A stretch of 56,344 bases of DNA from Streptomyces rubellomurinus (GTDB lineage: Bacteria > Actinomycetota > Actinomycetes > Streptomycetales > Streptomycetaceae): NCBI RefSeq assembly GCF_000961885.1, contig NZ_JZKH01000049.1, forward strand, positions 1 to 56,344. The letters are read 5' to 3'. The position numbers and the translations under genes were made by a program. Positions within the stretch are counted from its first letter, which is position 1, and each line of letters opens with the position of its first letter. Below the pieces are notes generated by a model. The model worked only from the letters and a program-made list of their open reading frames with translations. It made no database searches and was not told the DNA's origin. Positions 32,721 through 40,949 of the stretch are shown piece after piece.

Positions 32721-34028
32721 ATGAAGCGTCAGCTCATGTCCGCGCTCGGAATCGCCCTGGCGGTCGGGCTCACGGCCTGCTCCTCGACCGGCTCGCCCCC
32801 GGCGGGCGACGGGAGCGCCGCCGCCGATCCGAAGGCGGCCCGCGGCACCGTCACCGTCTGGCTGATGGACGACGCCCAGAAGAACTGGCCCGACCTGGTC
32901 CAGCGGGTCAACGACGAGTTCGCGGCGAAGTACCCGAACGTCACCCTCAAGCTCTCGTACCAGGGCTGGGCCGACAAGGTCGGCAAGCTCGACAAGGCCA
33001 TCGCCGACGGCAGTGCCCCGGACGTGGTCGAGCTCGGCAACACCGAGACCATGAAGTACGTGCTCTCCGGCGCGCTCGCCCCGGTGGACCGCAGCAGCTT
33101 CGACAACTCCGACGCCTGGATCAAGGCGCTCGCCAACACCTGCACCTACCAGGACAAGCTCTGGTGCGTGCCCTACTACGCCGGCGCCCGGGTCGCGATC
33201 TACCAGTCCGCCGCCTTCCAACAGGCCACCGGCAGCGCGGAGTTCCCGAAGACCGAGACCGACCTGCTGGCGGCGCTGGACCGGATCGCCGAGAAGAACA
33301 GGTCCGACCGGTCCTTCTCCCCGCTCTACCTGCCGGGCCCGTACTGGTACGCGGCGATGAGCTACGTGGCCGCGTACGGCGGCAGCATCGCCAAGTTCGA
33401 CTCCTCCGGCAACTGGCACGGCACCCTGCACGACCCCAAGTCCCAACAGGGGATCAGCCACTTCGTCGACCTGGTCCGCAAGTACAACAAGGGCGACCAG
33501 ACGGTCAACGAGCAGAACCAGTACGAGGCGATGGCGCGCGGGCACGCCGCCGCCTTCTACGGCAACGGCTACGAGGCGGCCAGCGTCACCGCGCCCGGCA
33601 CCGGCGACCCGAGCCTCAAGGACTCCGTCAGGCTCGCCACCATGCCCGGCCCGGACGGCAAGCCGCTGCCCACCTTCATCGGCGGCTCCGACCTCGCGGT
33701 CACCGCCAAGTCCGCGCAGTCGGCACTGGCCGCCGACTGGATCCGGATGTTCACCGGCACCAAGTCCCAGCAGGCGCTGGCCGACAAGGACATCCTGCCG
33801 AACAACCTCACCCAGCTGGCCCCGCTGAAGAGCAGGCCGACCACCGCCGCCGCGGCCAACGCCGTGCCGGACGCCTGGTTCACCCCGCTGGCACCCGGCT
33901 GGGGCGCGGTCGAGAAGCAGAGGATCCTGCCCGACATGCTGGCCGCGATCCTCAAGGGCAAGTCCGTCGACCAGGCCACCAAGGAGGCCGACGCGGCGAT
34001 CGACCAGCTGATCAACAAGCCGTCCTGA
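32721..34028 (+). CDS. Second DasA-like sugar-binding lipoprotein, without its own permease
   Basis: 435 residues from ATG 32721 (GGAG upstream). Begins MKRQL like DasA, lipobox ending LTAC20, and shares the DasA plan: VTVWLMDDAQKNWPDLVQRVNDEF, DVVELGNTETMKYVLSGAL, DKLWCVPYYAGARVAIYQ and IGGSDLAVTAKSAQSALA. It differs in a CTYQDKLWC Cys pair that DasA lacks. No permease follows; a hairpin and then the SIS gene do. It probably feeds the DasBC channel with a related ligand. Tandem duplication of dasA with its promoter is the simplest origin. Confidence 0.9.
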   Translation: MKRQLMSALGIALAVGLTACSSTGSPPAGDGSAAADPKAARGTVTVWLMDDAQKNWPDLVQRVNDEFAAKYPNVTLKLSYQGWADKVGKLDKAIADGSAPDVVELGNTETMKYVLSGALAPVDRSSFDNSDAWIKALANTCTYQDKLWCVPYYAGARVAIYQSAAFQQATGSAEFPKTETDLLAALDRIAEKNRSDRSFSPLYLPGPYWYAAMSYVAAYGGSIAKFDSSGNWHGTLHDPKSQQGISHFVDLVRKYNKGDQTVNEQNQYEAMARGHAAAFYGNGYEAASVTAPGTGDPSLKDSVRLATMPGPDGKPLPTFIGGSDLAVTAKSAQSALAADWIRMFTGTKSQQALADKDILPNNLTQLAPLKSRPTTAAAANAVPDAWFTPLAPGWGAVEKQRILPDMLAAILKGKSVDQATKEADAAIDQLINKPS

Positions 34029-34036
34029 CCGGCCGT

Positions 34037-34067
34037 GCCGGGCGGCACTTCGGAGGTGCTGCCCGGC
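34037..34067 (+). terminator. Hairpin after the second dasA-like gene
   Basis: GCCGGGCGGCAC (34037-34048) pairs with GTGCTGCCCGGC (34056-34067), one G-T pair, 7-base loop, 8 bases after the stop. Confidence 0.7.
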
Positions 34068-34176
34068 GGGCCCGCTCGTAGGATTGCCGCAGCGAGTGTG
34101 CGGACTCGCCGACGCAGAGGCCCCCGCCGGGCGCCCGCCCGCGCGGGTCGACCCATCTCATCGGAGGCACACCCAG

Positions 34177-35229
34177 ATGTCCGACCCGCAGACCGTTCCC
34201 GGCCGGATCATGGCGGCGGAGATGGCCGAGCAGCCGGCCGTCCTCCAGCGCATCCTCGACGAGGGCGCTCCGAGGATCCGCGAGATCGCGGGCGAGATCG
34301 CCGCCCGCAAGCCGCGCTTCGTCCTGCTGACCGCACGCGGCACCTCCGACAACGCCGCGCTGTACGCCAAGTACCTGATCGAGATCCTGCTCGGCAAGCC
34401 GGCCGGCCTGACCTCGATGTCCACCACCACCGCGTACGGCGCCAAGCCGGACCTCACCGACGTGCTGGTCGTCACCGTCAGCCAGTCCGGCGGCTCGCCC
34501 GACCTGGTCGCCTCCACCAAGGCCGCCCGCGAGGCCGGCGCGATCACCCTGGCCGTCACCAACAACGCGGCCTCGCCGCTGGCCGAGGTCTCCGAGTTCC
34601 ACATCGACGTGCTGGCCGGCCCGGAGAAGGCGCTGCCGGCCACCAAGACCTACACCGCCGAACTGCTCGCGCTCTACCTGCTGGTCGAGGGGCTGCGCGG
34701 CGGCGACGGCGAGCGGGCCCGGGTGCTGCCGGGCCTGGCCGCCGGGATCCTGGCCCGCCAGCCCGAGGTGAAGGCGCTCGCCGAGCGCTACCGCTTCGCC
34801 CAGCGGCTGGTGATCACCTCTCGCGGCTACGGCTACCCGACCGCCCGCGAGGCGGCGCTGAAGCTGATGGAGACCACCTACATCCCGGCCACCCCGTTCT
34901 CCGGCGCCGACCTGCTGCACGGTCCGCTGGCCATGGTCGACAACGTCTCGCCGGTCATCGCGATCGTCCCGGACGGCAAGGGCGGCGAGGCGCTGCAGCC
35001 GGTGCTGGACCGGCTGCGCGGGCGCGGCGCGGACCTGGTGGTGGTCGGCCAGCAGGCGCAGGTGGACGCCGCCTCGGCCGGCTTCGCGCTGCCGCCGGGC
35101 GTGCCGGAGGAGGTCCAGCCGGTCCTGGAGATCCTGCCGCTGCAGCTGCTGGCGTACGAGGTCACCATCGCCCGCGGCCAGGACCCGGACGCCCCGCGCG
35201 CGCTGGCCAAGGTGACCGAGACGCGCTGA
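34177..35229 (+). CDS. nagB: SIS-domain amino-sugar isomerase/deaminase (NagB-like)
   Basis: 350 residues from ATG 34177 (CGGAGG upstream). Two SIS (sugar isomerase) domains as in the C-terminal half of GlmS. The first has LLTARGTSDNAALYAKYL and VSQSGGSPDLVASTKAA; the second has TSRGYGYPTAREAALKLMETTYIPA with the Glu of the isomerase site and FSGADLLHGPLAMV. In S. coelicolor the gene at this position (SCO5236, recalled) is called nagB, converting glucosamine-6-phosphate to fructose-6-phosphate. No glutaminase domain, so it runs in the catabolic direction. Symbol rests on synteny. Confidence 0.8.
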   Translation: MSDPQTVPGRIMAAEMAEQPAVLQRILDEGAPRIREIAGEIAARKPRFVLLTARGTSDNAALYAKYLIEILLGKPAGLTSMSTTTAYGAKPDLTDVLVVTVSQSGGSPDLVASTKAAREAGAITLAVTNNAASPLAEVSEFHIDVLAGPEKALPATKTYTAELLALYLLVEGLRGGDGERARVLPGLAAGILARQPEVKALAERYRFAQRLVITSRGYGYPTAREAALKLMETTYIPATPFSGADLLHGPLAMVDNVSPVIAIVPDGKGGEALQPVLDRLRGRGADLVVVGQQAQVDAASAGFALPPGVPEEVQPVLEILPLQLLAYEVTIARGQDPDAPRALAKVTETR

Positions 35230-35248
35230 CGTCCGGACCCGCGCGGGC

Positions 35249-35280
35249 CGGGCCCCGTCCACGGCCGTGGACGGGGCCCG
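35249..35280 (+). terminator. Terminator after nagB
   Basis: A 32-bp perfect palindrome (35249-35280) that folds into a 14-bp hairpin with a GGCC loop, 19 bases after the stop. Confidence 0.85.
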
Positions 35281-35392
35281 ATCCGCTGAGCGGCGGAAGG
35301 TGGCTGGGGGAGTGCCCTCCGGGGGCCGGGGCCGGAAAGCCCGGCGGGCCCGCAAAGCCCAGCGGGTCCGGAAAGCACTACGGGCCACGGCG

Positions 35393-35551
35393 CCGACACG
35401 GGACCCTCAACCCGTGCGGCACCGCAGCCCGGAGCTGTCGTCGGCCACCGGTGACGATCGAGGACTGTGCGGGGTCCTCGTTCGGCGGTGTCCGACCGAG
35501 GAGCGGCCTCGCGCGGTCAGGGCAGTTGCGCGGTGGGCCTCTCCTTGGTGC
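35393..35551 (-). ncRNA. Probable small RNA, scr5239-like, under DasR-type control
   Basis: No protein gene is evident between nagB and the kinase gene. On the minus strand TGGACA (35587-35582) and CACAAT (35563-35558) form a promoter with an 18-bp gap and a dre site over the spacer and -10. A start near 35551 gives an RNA crossing the GAGGAC hairpin (35460-35465 with 35474-35479) and ending after the stem CACGGG/CCCGTG (35397-35402 with 35411-35416): about 159 nt. From memory the S. coelicolor sRNA scr5239 is 159 nt, lies just upstream of SCO5239 (the equivalent kinase gene) and depends on DasR. Ends are estimates. Confidence 0.6.
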
Positions 35552-35557
35552 CCTTTC

Positions 35558-35587
35558 ATTGTGGACTAGACCAATCGGGGTTGTCCA
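35558..35587 (-). promoter_or_regulatory. Promoter of the putative sRNA
   Basis: -35 TGGACA and -10 CACAAT on the minus strand, 18 bp apart, with a dre in the spacer: the arrangement of both dasA-type promoters. Confidence 0.6.
35560..35575. promoter_or_regulatory. DasR-binding site (dre) in the nagB-kinase intergenic region, proximal
   Basis: TGTGGACTAGACCAAT; read on the minus strand it is ATTGGTCTAGTCCACA, a good dre match. Confidence 0.82.
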
Positions 35588-35600
35588 GGGCGGGCGGCAA

Positions 35601-35616
35601 ATTGGTCTAAACAACT
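35601..35616. promoter_or_regulatory. DasR-binding site (dre), distal
   Basis: ATTGGTCTAAACAACT, a weaker dre match with an intact left half, 41 bp from the proximal site and upstream of the sRNA -35. Confidence 0.65.
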
Positions 35617-35722
35617 CGGGGCGGTCCGGGGGAGGTCCGGGGAGGTCCGGGCGCCGCCCCCCCCCGGGTCCGCCTCCCGGTCCGCCGCGCCCCGCCGCGA
35701 CCGGCGGCGCTACCCTCGCCAT

Positions 35723-37243
35723 GTGCCCTCGCTGAACGAACTCGTCCGCCGCCACACCACCCTCACCGGGGCCGACGTGGAATGGCTCCACAACCTGGTC
35801 TCGGAGTGGCAGCTGCTCTCCGACCTCTCCTTCGCCGACCTGGTGCTGTGGATCCCCACCTGGGACGGCATCCGGTACGTGTCGGTCGCCCAGATGCGGC
35901 CCAACACGGGCCCCACCTCCTACCAGGACGACATGGTCGGCCACCTCGTCCCGCGCGGGCGCCGCCCGCTGCTGGACGCCGCCTTCGACGAGGGCCGGAT
36001 CGTGCGCGAGGGCGACCCGGAGTGGCGCGAGGAGGTGCCGGTGCGGGTCGAGTCGATCCCGGTCCGGCGCGAGGGCAAGGTGCTCGGGGTGATCGCCCGC
36101 AACACCAACCTGCTGACCGTCCGCACCCCCAGCCGGCTCGAACTCACCTACCTGCAGAGCGCCTCCGACCTGGCCCAGATGATCGCCGCCGGCAGCTTCC
36201 CGTTCCCCGGCGTCGAGCAGGCCGACATGGACGCGGCCCCCCGCGTCGGCGACGGCCTGATCCGGGTGGACGCGGACGGCATCGTCACCTACGCCAGCCC
36301 CAACGCGCTCTCCGCCTACCACCGCCTGGGCCTCACCACCGACCTGGTCGGCAGCCACCTCGGCCGGGCCACCGCCGAGCTCGCCCCGCCGTCCCGCTCG
36401 GCCGTGCACGAGGCGCTGGTGAAGCTGGCCAGCGGCTGGGCCCCCCGGCAGACCGAGGTCGAGGCCCAGGGGGGAGTGGTGACGCTGCGCGCGATCCCGC
36501 TCAAGCCCAAGGGCACCCTGACCGGCTCGCTGGTGCTCTGCCGCGACGTCACCGAGCTGCGCCGCCGCGACCGCGAGCTGATGACCAAGGACGCCACCAT
36601 CCGGGAGATCCACCACCGGGTGAAGAACAACCTGCAGACCGTCGCCGCCCTGCTGCGGCTGCAGTCCCGCCGGATGGAGTCCGAGGCCGGCCGGGCGGCG
36701 CTGGACGAGGCGGTGCGCCGGGTCGGCTCGATCGCGATCGTGCACGAGACGCTGTCCCAGGCGCTGGACGAGCAGGTGGCCTTCGACGAGATCGCCGACC
36801 GGGTGCTGGCGATGGTGATGGAGCTGTCCCAGGACGGCCGGGTGGCGACCCGCCGCACCGGCAGCTTCGGCATCCTGTCCGCCGAGGTGGCCACCCCGCT
36901 GTCGATGGTGCTGACCGAACTGCTGCAGAACGCCCTCGAACACGCCTTCGGTCCGACCGCCTCCGGCAACCTGGAGGTGAGCGCGCTGCGCGGGCGGGCC
37001 CCGGCGACCGGCATGGGCTGGTCGGACAGCTGGAACGGCGGCGCCAAGCCGGAGGAGTACCTGCTGATCACGGTGCAGGACGACGGCCGCGGGATGCCGG
37101 AGGGCTTCGACCCGAAGACGGCCGGCAACCTCGGACTGCAGATCGTCCGGACGCTGGCCACCGGGGAGCTGGGCGGCACCTTCGACATGGTGGCCGGCCC
37201 GAACGGCGGGACGAAGGTCGTCCTGGAGATCCCGGTGCGCTGA
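35723..37243 (+). CDS. PdtaS-like sensor histidine kinase
   Basis: 506 residues from GTG 35723; no transmembrane segment, so soluble. Order: an N-terminal GAF-like H_kinase_N domain (1-150), a PAS domain (about 180-280, GLIRVDADGIVTYASPNALSAYHRLG), a HisKA_2 box with the phospho-His in EIHHRVKNNLQTVAALLRLQSRR (H297/H298), then HATPase with VLTELLQNALEHAF (N box) and VQDDGRGMP (G1). This matches mycobacterial PdtaS, whose partner PdtaR is an ANTAR RNA-binding antiterminator (not in the window). As in mycobacteria, where pdtaS adjoins whiB1, a WhiB gene is next door. Its upstream region has two dre sites. Confidence 0.92.
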   Translation: MPSLNELVRRHTTLTGADVEWLHNLVSEWQLLSDLSFADLVLWIPTWDGIRYVSVAQMRPNTGPTSYQDDMVGHLVPRGRRPLLDAAFDEGRIVREGDPEWREEVPVRVESIPVRREGKVLGVIARNTNLLTVRTPSRLELTYLQSASDLAQMIAAGSFPFPGVEQADMDAAPRVGDGLIRVDADGIVTYASPNALSAYHRLGLTTDLVGSHLGRATAELAPPSRSAVHEALVKLASGWAPRQTEVEAQGGVVTLRAIPLKPKGTLTGSLVLCRDVTELRRRDRELMTKDATIREIHHRVKNNLQTVAALLRLQSRRMESEAGRAALDEAVRRVGSIAIVHETLSQALDEQVAFDEIADRVLAMVMELSQDGRVATRRTGSFGILSAEVATPLSMVLTELLQNALEHAFGPTASGNLEVSALRGRAPATGMGWSDSWNGGAKPEEYLLITVQDDGRGMPEGFDPKTAGNLGLQIVRTLATGELGGTFDMVAGPNGGTKVVLEIPVR

Positions 37244-37333
37244 GGTGTGCAGGGGGCGTGCAGGCGGCGGAAGCGCCGGGTGCACGCTCCGTGCGCCCAC
37301 CCGAAGAGGGACGGGCGGCGCGGAAACAGAAAC

Positions 37334-37414
37334 GAGGCCCTGTCGACCGGGGGGGGTGGGTCGACAGGGCCTCTCAACCCGTTCCGGCCGTCGGGGGGAG
37401 TCGGCCGGAACGGG
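37334..37414. terminator. Two tandem hairpins between kinase and wblE (bidirectional)
   Basis: Stem 1 is 15 bp (37334-37348 with 37359-37373); stem 2 is 13 bp (37378-37390 with 37402-37414). They lie between the convergent kinase and wblE genes. The rest of 37244-37666 shows no gene. Confidence 0.8.
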
Positions 37415-37666
37415 GGCTCTGGGTGGTGCGACACCCGGCCGGTGCGTTGCACACGGTGAGCGCCTCAGCTCCACAATATTGCTCTAAGTGAACAGTATCA
37501 AGTGGCTGGACGGACTGGTGTCGCGGGACCTTGCCGGGCAAGGCCCTTTGTTCGGAAGGCTTCACCAGGAAGTGCAGGGAAGCCTTTGATCATGAGTCGA
37601 TCGGTACTGCGGTTACTGCTGGTGTTGCCACCGGTTCGGCGTCGCCGCCTGTGTCACTGCGTGTGA

Positions 37667-37918
37667 TCAGGCGGTGCGGGCGCGGTTGCGGGCGGCGCGG
37701 CGCTTCATGGCGCGACGCTCGTCCTCGCTCATGCCGCCCCAGACGCCGGCGTCCTGACCGGTCTCGAGCGCCCACTGCAGGCACTGCTCCATCACCGGGC
37801 AGCGGCGGCACACGGCCTTGGCTTCCTCGATCTGCAGCAGAGCAGGACCGGTGTTCCCGATCGGGAAGAACAGCTCCGGGTCCTCTTCGCGGCAGACAGC
37901 GCGGTGGCGCCAGTCCAT
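37667..37918 (-). CDS. wblE: WblE, WhiB-family iron-sulfur regulator
   Basis: 83 residues. Four cluster ligands C9, C37, C40 and C46 (Cx27CxxCx5C), then the GVWGG turn at 58-62 and a basic tail (RRAMKRRAARNRARTA) for DNA contact. WhiB proteins hold a 4Fe-4S cluster and bind sigma-A region 4. Short length and position match WblE (SCO5240, recalled) and mycobacterial WhiB1. RBS GGAGGAG precedes the ATG. Confidence 0.95.
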   Translation of the reverse strand: MDWRHRAVCREEDPELFFPIGNTGPALLQIEEAKAVCRRCPVMEQCLQWALETGQDAGVWGGMSEDERRAMKRRAARNRARTA

Positions 37919-38283
37919 GGTCGTCCAACTCCTCCTGCCGGCGGGGGTGGCACCGGCATAATCGAATGGCTTGTGAATGTGAACGCTTTCACGAATCCCA
38001 CAACAGCAAAAGAGACCAAAGGCCTACCGGGCCCGGGTGGTCTGTGCTGGGAGGGGATTCGGCGATTCGAGGGGCACCTCGCGGTCAGCTTCCCTGTGGT
38101 GCTGGTCGCCGTCGCTGCGATGTGTCCCGATCGCCATGTAGAGGTTCGCAAACCTCGGGCTCGGATACAACCCCCTTCGGGGAGGAATTTTTGATTCTTC
38201 GGTGTCGCTTAGCTCACAGCCAGTACTTCGATGGAGTGAAGGGGGCTTGTGCGTTCGAGAAGAAGGGCGAACCCCTCTTCCGG
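37919..38283. promoter_or_regulatory. Upstream region of wblE
   Basis: No gene seen. It is unusually A+T-rich for the window. It contains the near-palindrome GTGAACGCTTTCAC and the hairpin GAGGTT-CGCA-AACCTC (38141-38146 with 38151-38156). A CCCCTTCGGGG stem followed by TTTTT lies near 38170-38193 and may end transcription on the plus strand. A long wblE leader is likely. Confidence 0.45.
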
Positions 38284-39255
38284 TCACACAATCACACGCA
38301 GTGCCCGTCGTACGCCTGTGAAACTGACGCGACTCCGGTCTCCAAGATGGTCCCCGTCCACCTGGAACGGTGCGGGTTCCTCTGAAACCAAGGTGAAGTG
38401 CCTGACGTCGTGATAGGAGACGACGTGCTTCCCGGACGGGCCGGCCGGCGGTGCGCCGTCGGCCGAAGGCGTGTGCGACCGCAGGATCTGACGGATCGTT
38501 CGAGCGGTACCGAACGCCGTCATCCGGGTGATCCCGAAGACGTCGAGGTCGGTGTCGAAGGAGGCGAGCGGCGAGGGGTAGACCGGGCGGTTGCCCAGGA
38601 AGGTCCACGGCGAGGTGTTGCTGACTATGGCCATCACCAGGCCCGGCACCCGCTCGTGGCCCGGCAGCTCCAGGGCCACCGGCCCCGACCGGCGCTGCTC
38701 ACGCTGGGTGAAGTAGTGCCGGATCGCCTGCCCGACGTACAGGGCGTGGGTGGACTTGCGCCCGGCGTTGCGCTGGGCCTCGACCCGGCCGACCACCCCG
38801 GCGTCGAAGCCGTACCCGGCGGTGAAGGTGAACCAGCGGTCCGGCAGCCCCTCGGTCATCGCCTTGCCCAGCCCGATCGGGCGCTCGCGCCCGTGGTCCA
38901 GCGCGTTCAGCAGGACGCCGGTGGCCTCCACCGGGTCGTTGGGCAGGCCCAGCGCGCGGGCGAACACGTTGGTCGAACCGCCCGGCACCACGGCCAGTCG
39001 CGGGACCTTCTCGCCCGGGCCGTGGGTCAGCAGCCCGTTCACCACCTCGTTGACGGTGCCGTCGCCGCCCAGCGCCACCACCAGGTCCACCGAGCCGTCC
39101 TGGGCGGCCTCCCGGGCCAGGTCACGGGCGTGGCCCCGGTACTGCGTCTCGGCGACGTCCAGCTTGAGGTCGCTGCGCAGCGCGTGGATCAGTACGTCCC
39201 TGGTCCGGCCACTGGTGGTGGTGGCCTTGTGGTTCACGACCAGGAGTGCGCGCAT
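38284..39255 (-). CDS. Diacylglycerol kinase-family lipid kinase
   Basis: 323 residues. Catalytic domain with the nucleotide loop VVALGGDGTVNEVVNGLL (GGDGT at 63-67), VVPGGSTNVFARALGLP and the later PVYPSPLASFDTDLDVFG strand region. Members phosphorylate diacylglycerol or sphingosine-like lipids; soluble, peripheral membrane. Divergent from the small membrane protein gene (51 bp between starts), so one bidirectional promoter region serves both. Confidence 0.92.
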   Translation of the reverse strand: MRALLVVNHKATTTSGRTRDVLIHALRSDLKLDVAETQYRGHARDLAREAAQDGSVDLVVALGGDGTVNEVVNGLLTHGPGEKVPRLAVVPGGSTNVFARALGLPNDPVEATGVLLNALDHGRERPIGLGKAMTEGLPDRWFTFTAGYGFDAGVVGRVEAQRNAGRKSTHALYVGQAIRHYFTQREQRRSGPVALELPGHERVPGLVMAIVSNTSPWTFLGNRPVYPSPLASFDTDLDVFGITRMTAFGTARTIRQILRSHTPSADGAPPAGPSGKHVVSYHDVRHFTLVSEEPAPFQVDGDHLGDRSRVSFTGVRRALRVIV

Positions 39256-39305
39256 GGGGAAAGCCTACGGGTCGGTACGGACCGACCGGCGGCTACCCTG
39301 CTGGA

Positions 39306-39719
39306 GTGACCGCAGAAACCTCCGCACCCGTACCCACTCGCCCGGTTTCGCTCACCCTGGGCGCCGCCATCACCGCCCTGGAGGGCGCCGCACTGGCCGT
39401 CGTCGGCGTCTGGGACATGGTCTCCGCGCTGTCCGGCCAGACCAAGCAGCTGGCCCTGAACGAGTTCGGCGGCGTGGTCATCGTGCTGCTCGGCGTGCTG
39501 CCCGTGCTGGCCGCCCGGGCGCTGCTCAAGGAGCGCCGCTGGGGCCGCAGCCCGGCGGTGCTGACCAACTCCCTGTGCCTGCCGGTCGCCTACTACATGG
39601 TCGAGAGCGGCGGCGCGATGGTCGTGGTCGGCGGGCTGACCGGCCTGCTCGGGCTGGTCGGCATCGGGGCGCTGCTGAACCCGAAGTCGACGGCGGCCCT
39701 GTACACCCAGCAGGGCTGA
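39306..39719 (+). CDS. Small integral membrane protein
   Basis: 137 residues from GTG 39306 (the frame is open upstream but overlaps the promoter region). Four hydrophobic segments: LTLGAAITALEGAALAVVGVW, FGGVVIVLLGVLPVLAARALL, LTNSLCLPVAYYMVES and MVVVGGLTGLLGLVGIGALL. No recognised domain. The position between a lipid kinase and a stress sigma factor is conserved in Streptomyces as far as I recall. Confidence 0.8.
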   Translation: MTAETSAPVPTRPVSLTLGAAITALEGAALAVVGVWDMVSALSGQTKQLALNEFGGVVIVLLGVLPVLAARALLKERRWGRSPAVLTNSLCLPVAYYMVESGGAMVVVGGLTGLLGLVGIGALLNPKSTAALYTQQG

Positions 39720-39741
39720 GCGCACAGGGCCGCCGACGTAC

Positions 39742-39770
39742 GGCTGACGGCCGCTGAGCGGCCGTCAGCC
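39742..39770. terminator. Bidirectional terminator
   Basis: GGCTGACGGCC (39742-39752) pairs with GGCCGTCAGCC (39760-39770), 7-base loop, between convergent genes. Confidence 0.75.
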
Positions 39771-39791
39771 CCGGGGCCGGTCCGACCGGCC

Positions 39792-40790
39792 CTACTCCTC
39801 CACCAGCAGCTTCTCGCGCAGCTGGGCCAGCGTCCGGGCGAGCAGCCGGGACACGTGCATCTGGGAGATCCCCACCTCGGCGGCGATCTGCGACTGGGTC
39901 ATGTTCCGGAAGAACCGCAGCACCAGGATCTTCTGCTCGCGGGGCGGCAGTTGGGCCAGCAGCGGCTTCAGCGACTCGCGGTACTCGACGCCCTCCAGCG
40001 CCTCGTCGGTGGCGCCCAGGGTGTCCGCCACGGCCGGCGACTCGTCGTCGCTGTCCGGGACGTCCAGGGACAGCGTGGAGTACGCGTTGGCGGACTCCAG
40101 GCCCTCCAGCACGTCCTCCTCGGAGATCCCCAGGTGCTCGGCCAGCTCGTGCACCGTGGGGGAGCGGCCGTGCCGCTGGGAGAGCTCGCTGGTCGCCGTG
40201 GTGAGCGACAGCCGCAGCTCCTGCAGGCGGCGCGGGACGCGCACCGCCCAGCCCTTGTCGCGGAAGTGCCGCTTGATCTCGCCGACGATGGTCGGCGTCG
40301 CGTAGGTGGAGAACTCGACCCCGCGCTCGTGGTCGAAGCGGTCCACCGACTTGATCAGGCCGATGGTGGCGACCTGGGTCAGGTCGTCCAGCGGCTCGCC
40401 GCGGTTGCGGAACCGTCTGGCCAGGTGCTCGACCAGCGGGATGTGCATCCGGACCAGCTGGTTGCGCAGCTCGACGCGCTCCGGGGAGCCCTCGGGCAGC
40501 GCGGACAGCCGGACGAACAGCGCGCGGGCCGCCTCCCGGTCCGGCGCGCCGGTGCGGTGCGAGCCCTGGGCGGGCACCGCGCCGTGCAGGTCCCCGGCCT
40601 CGCCCGCCGGATCGGGCGGGTTCGGGGAGTCGTGCGACGGATCAGACGTCGGCTCGGTCGGCTGGCTCATCCGGTGGGCGTCCTTCGGGTGCGCTTCGTC
40701 GTTGGCGGCGAGGCCGGGAACGCTCGCCTGGGTCGGTACGGCAGGGCCCGCCGTCGCGAGGCCGGTACGGTCCAGATCACTCACGGCCAT
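39792..40790 (-). CDS. sigH: Stress-response sigma factor of the SigB/F/G family (SigH-like)
   Basis: 332 residues from ATG 40790 (GGGGGA just upstream); a shorter start at 40670 is possible, and SigH is reported in several lengths. A disordered 95-residue lead precedes region 2 (HIPLVEHLARRFRNRGEPLDDLTQVATIGLIKSVDRFDHERG), region 3 (RVPRRLQELRL, HELAEHLGISEEDVLEGLE) and region 4 (LPPREQKILVLRFFRNMTQSQIAAEVGISQMHVSRLLAR). Held inactive by the anti-sigma kinase encoded just upstream. Symbol by synteny with SCO5243 (recalled). Confidence 0.88.
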   Translation of the reverse strand: MAVSDLDRTGLATAGPAVPTQASVPGLAANDEAHPKDAHRMSQPTEPTSDPSHDSPNPPDPAGEAGDLHGAVPAQGSHRTGAPDREAARALFVRLSALPEGSPERVELRNQLVRMHIPLVEHLARRFRNRGEPLDDLTQVATIGLIKSVDRFDHERGVEFSTYATPTIVGEIKRHFRDKGWAVRVPRRLQELRLSLTTATSELSQRHGRSPTVHELAEHLGISEEDVLEGLESANAYSTLSLDVPDSDDESPAVADTLGATDEALEGVEYRESLKPLLAQLPPREQKILVLRFFRNMTQSQIAAEVGISQMHVSRLLARTLAQLREKLLVEE

Positions 40791-40949
40791 TCCCCCGTTC
40801 CGTTCCGGGAGCACCGGGGCCGCTGGCCCCGGAAGTCGTCTCGTTGGTCGTACCGCGTGGTGGGGCGGTACCGGGAGCCGCCCGCCCGGCCCCCGGTGGG
40901 GGAGCGGCGGACGGCCCGTGCAGGGTGTTGCTGCTGGGCGGCGCGCTGG

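Noticed and set aside
34177..35229. GlmS (glucosamine-6-phosphate synthase)
   Set aside because: Only SIS domains are present; the N-terminal glutaminase domain is absent and the context is catabolic.
35640..35700. G/C homopolymer-rich tract as an origin or attachment site
   Set aside because: Only repeated GGTCCGG and a C-run are present; no partner site, integrase or DnaA-box cluster seen.
39306..39719. Anti-anti-sigma factor next to sigH
   Set aside because: The product is a four-helix membrane protein without a STAS domain.
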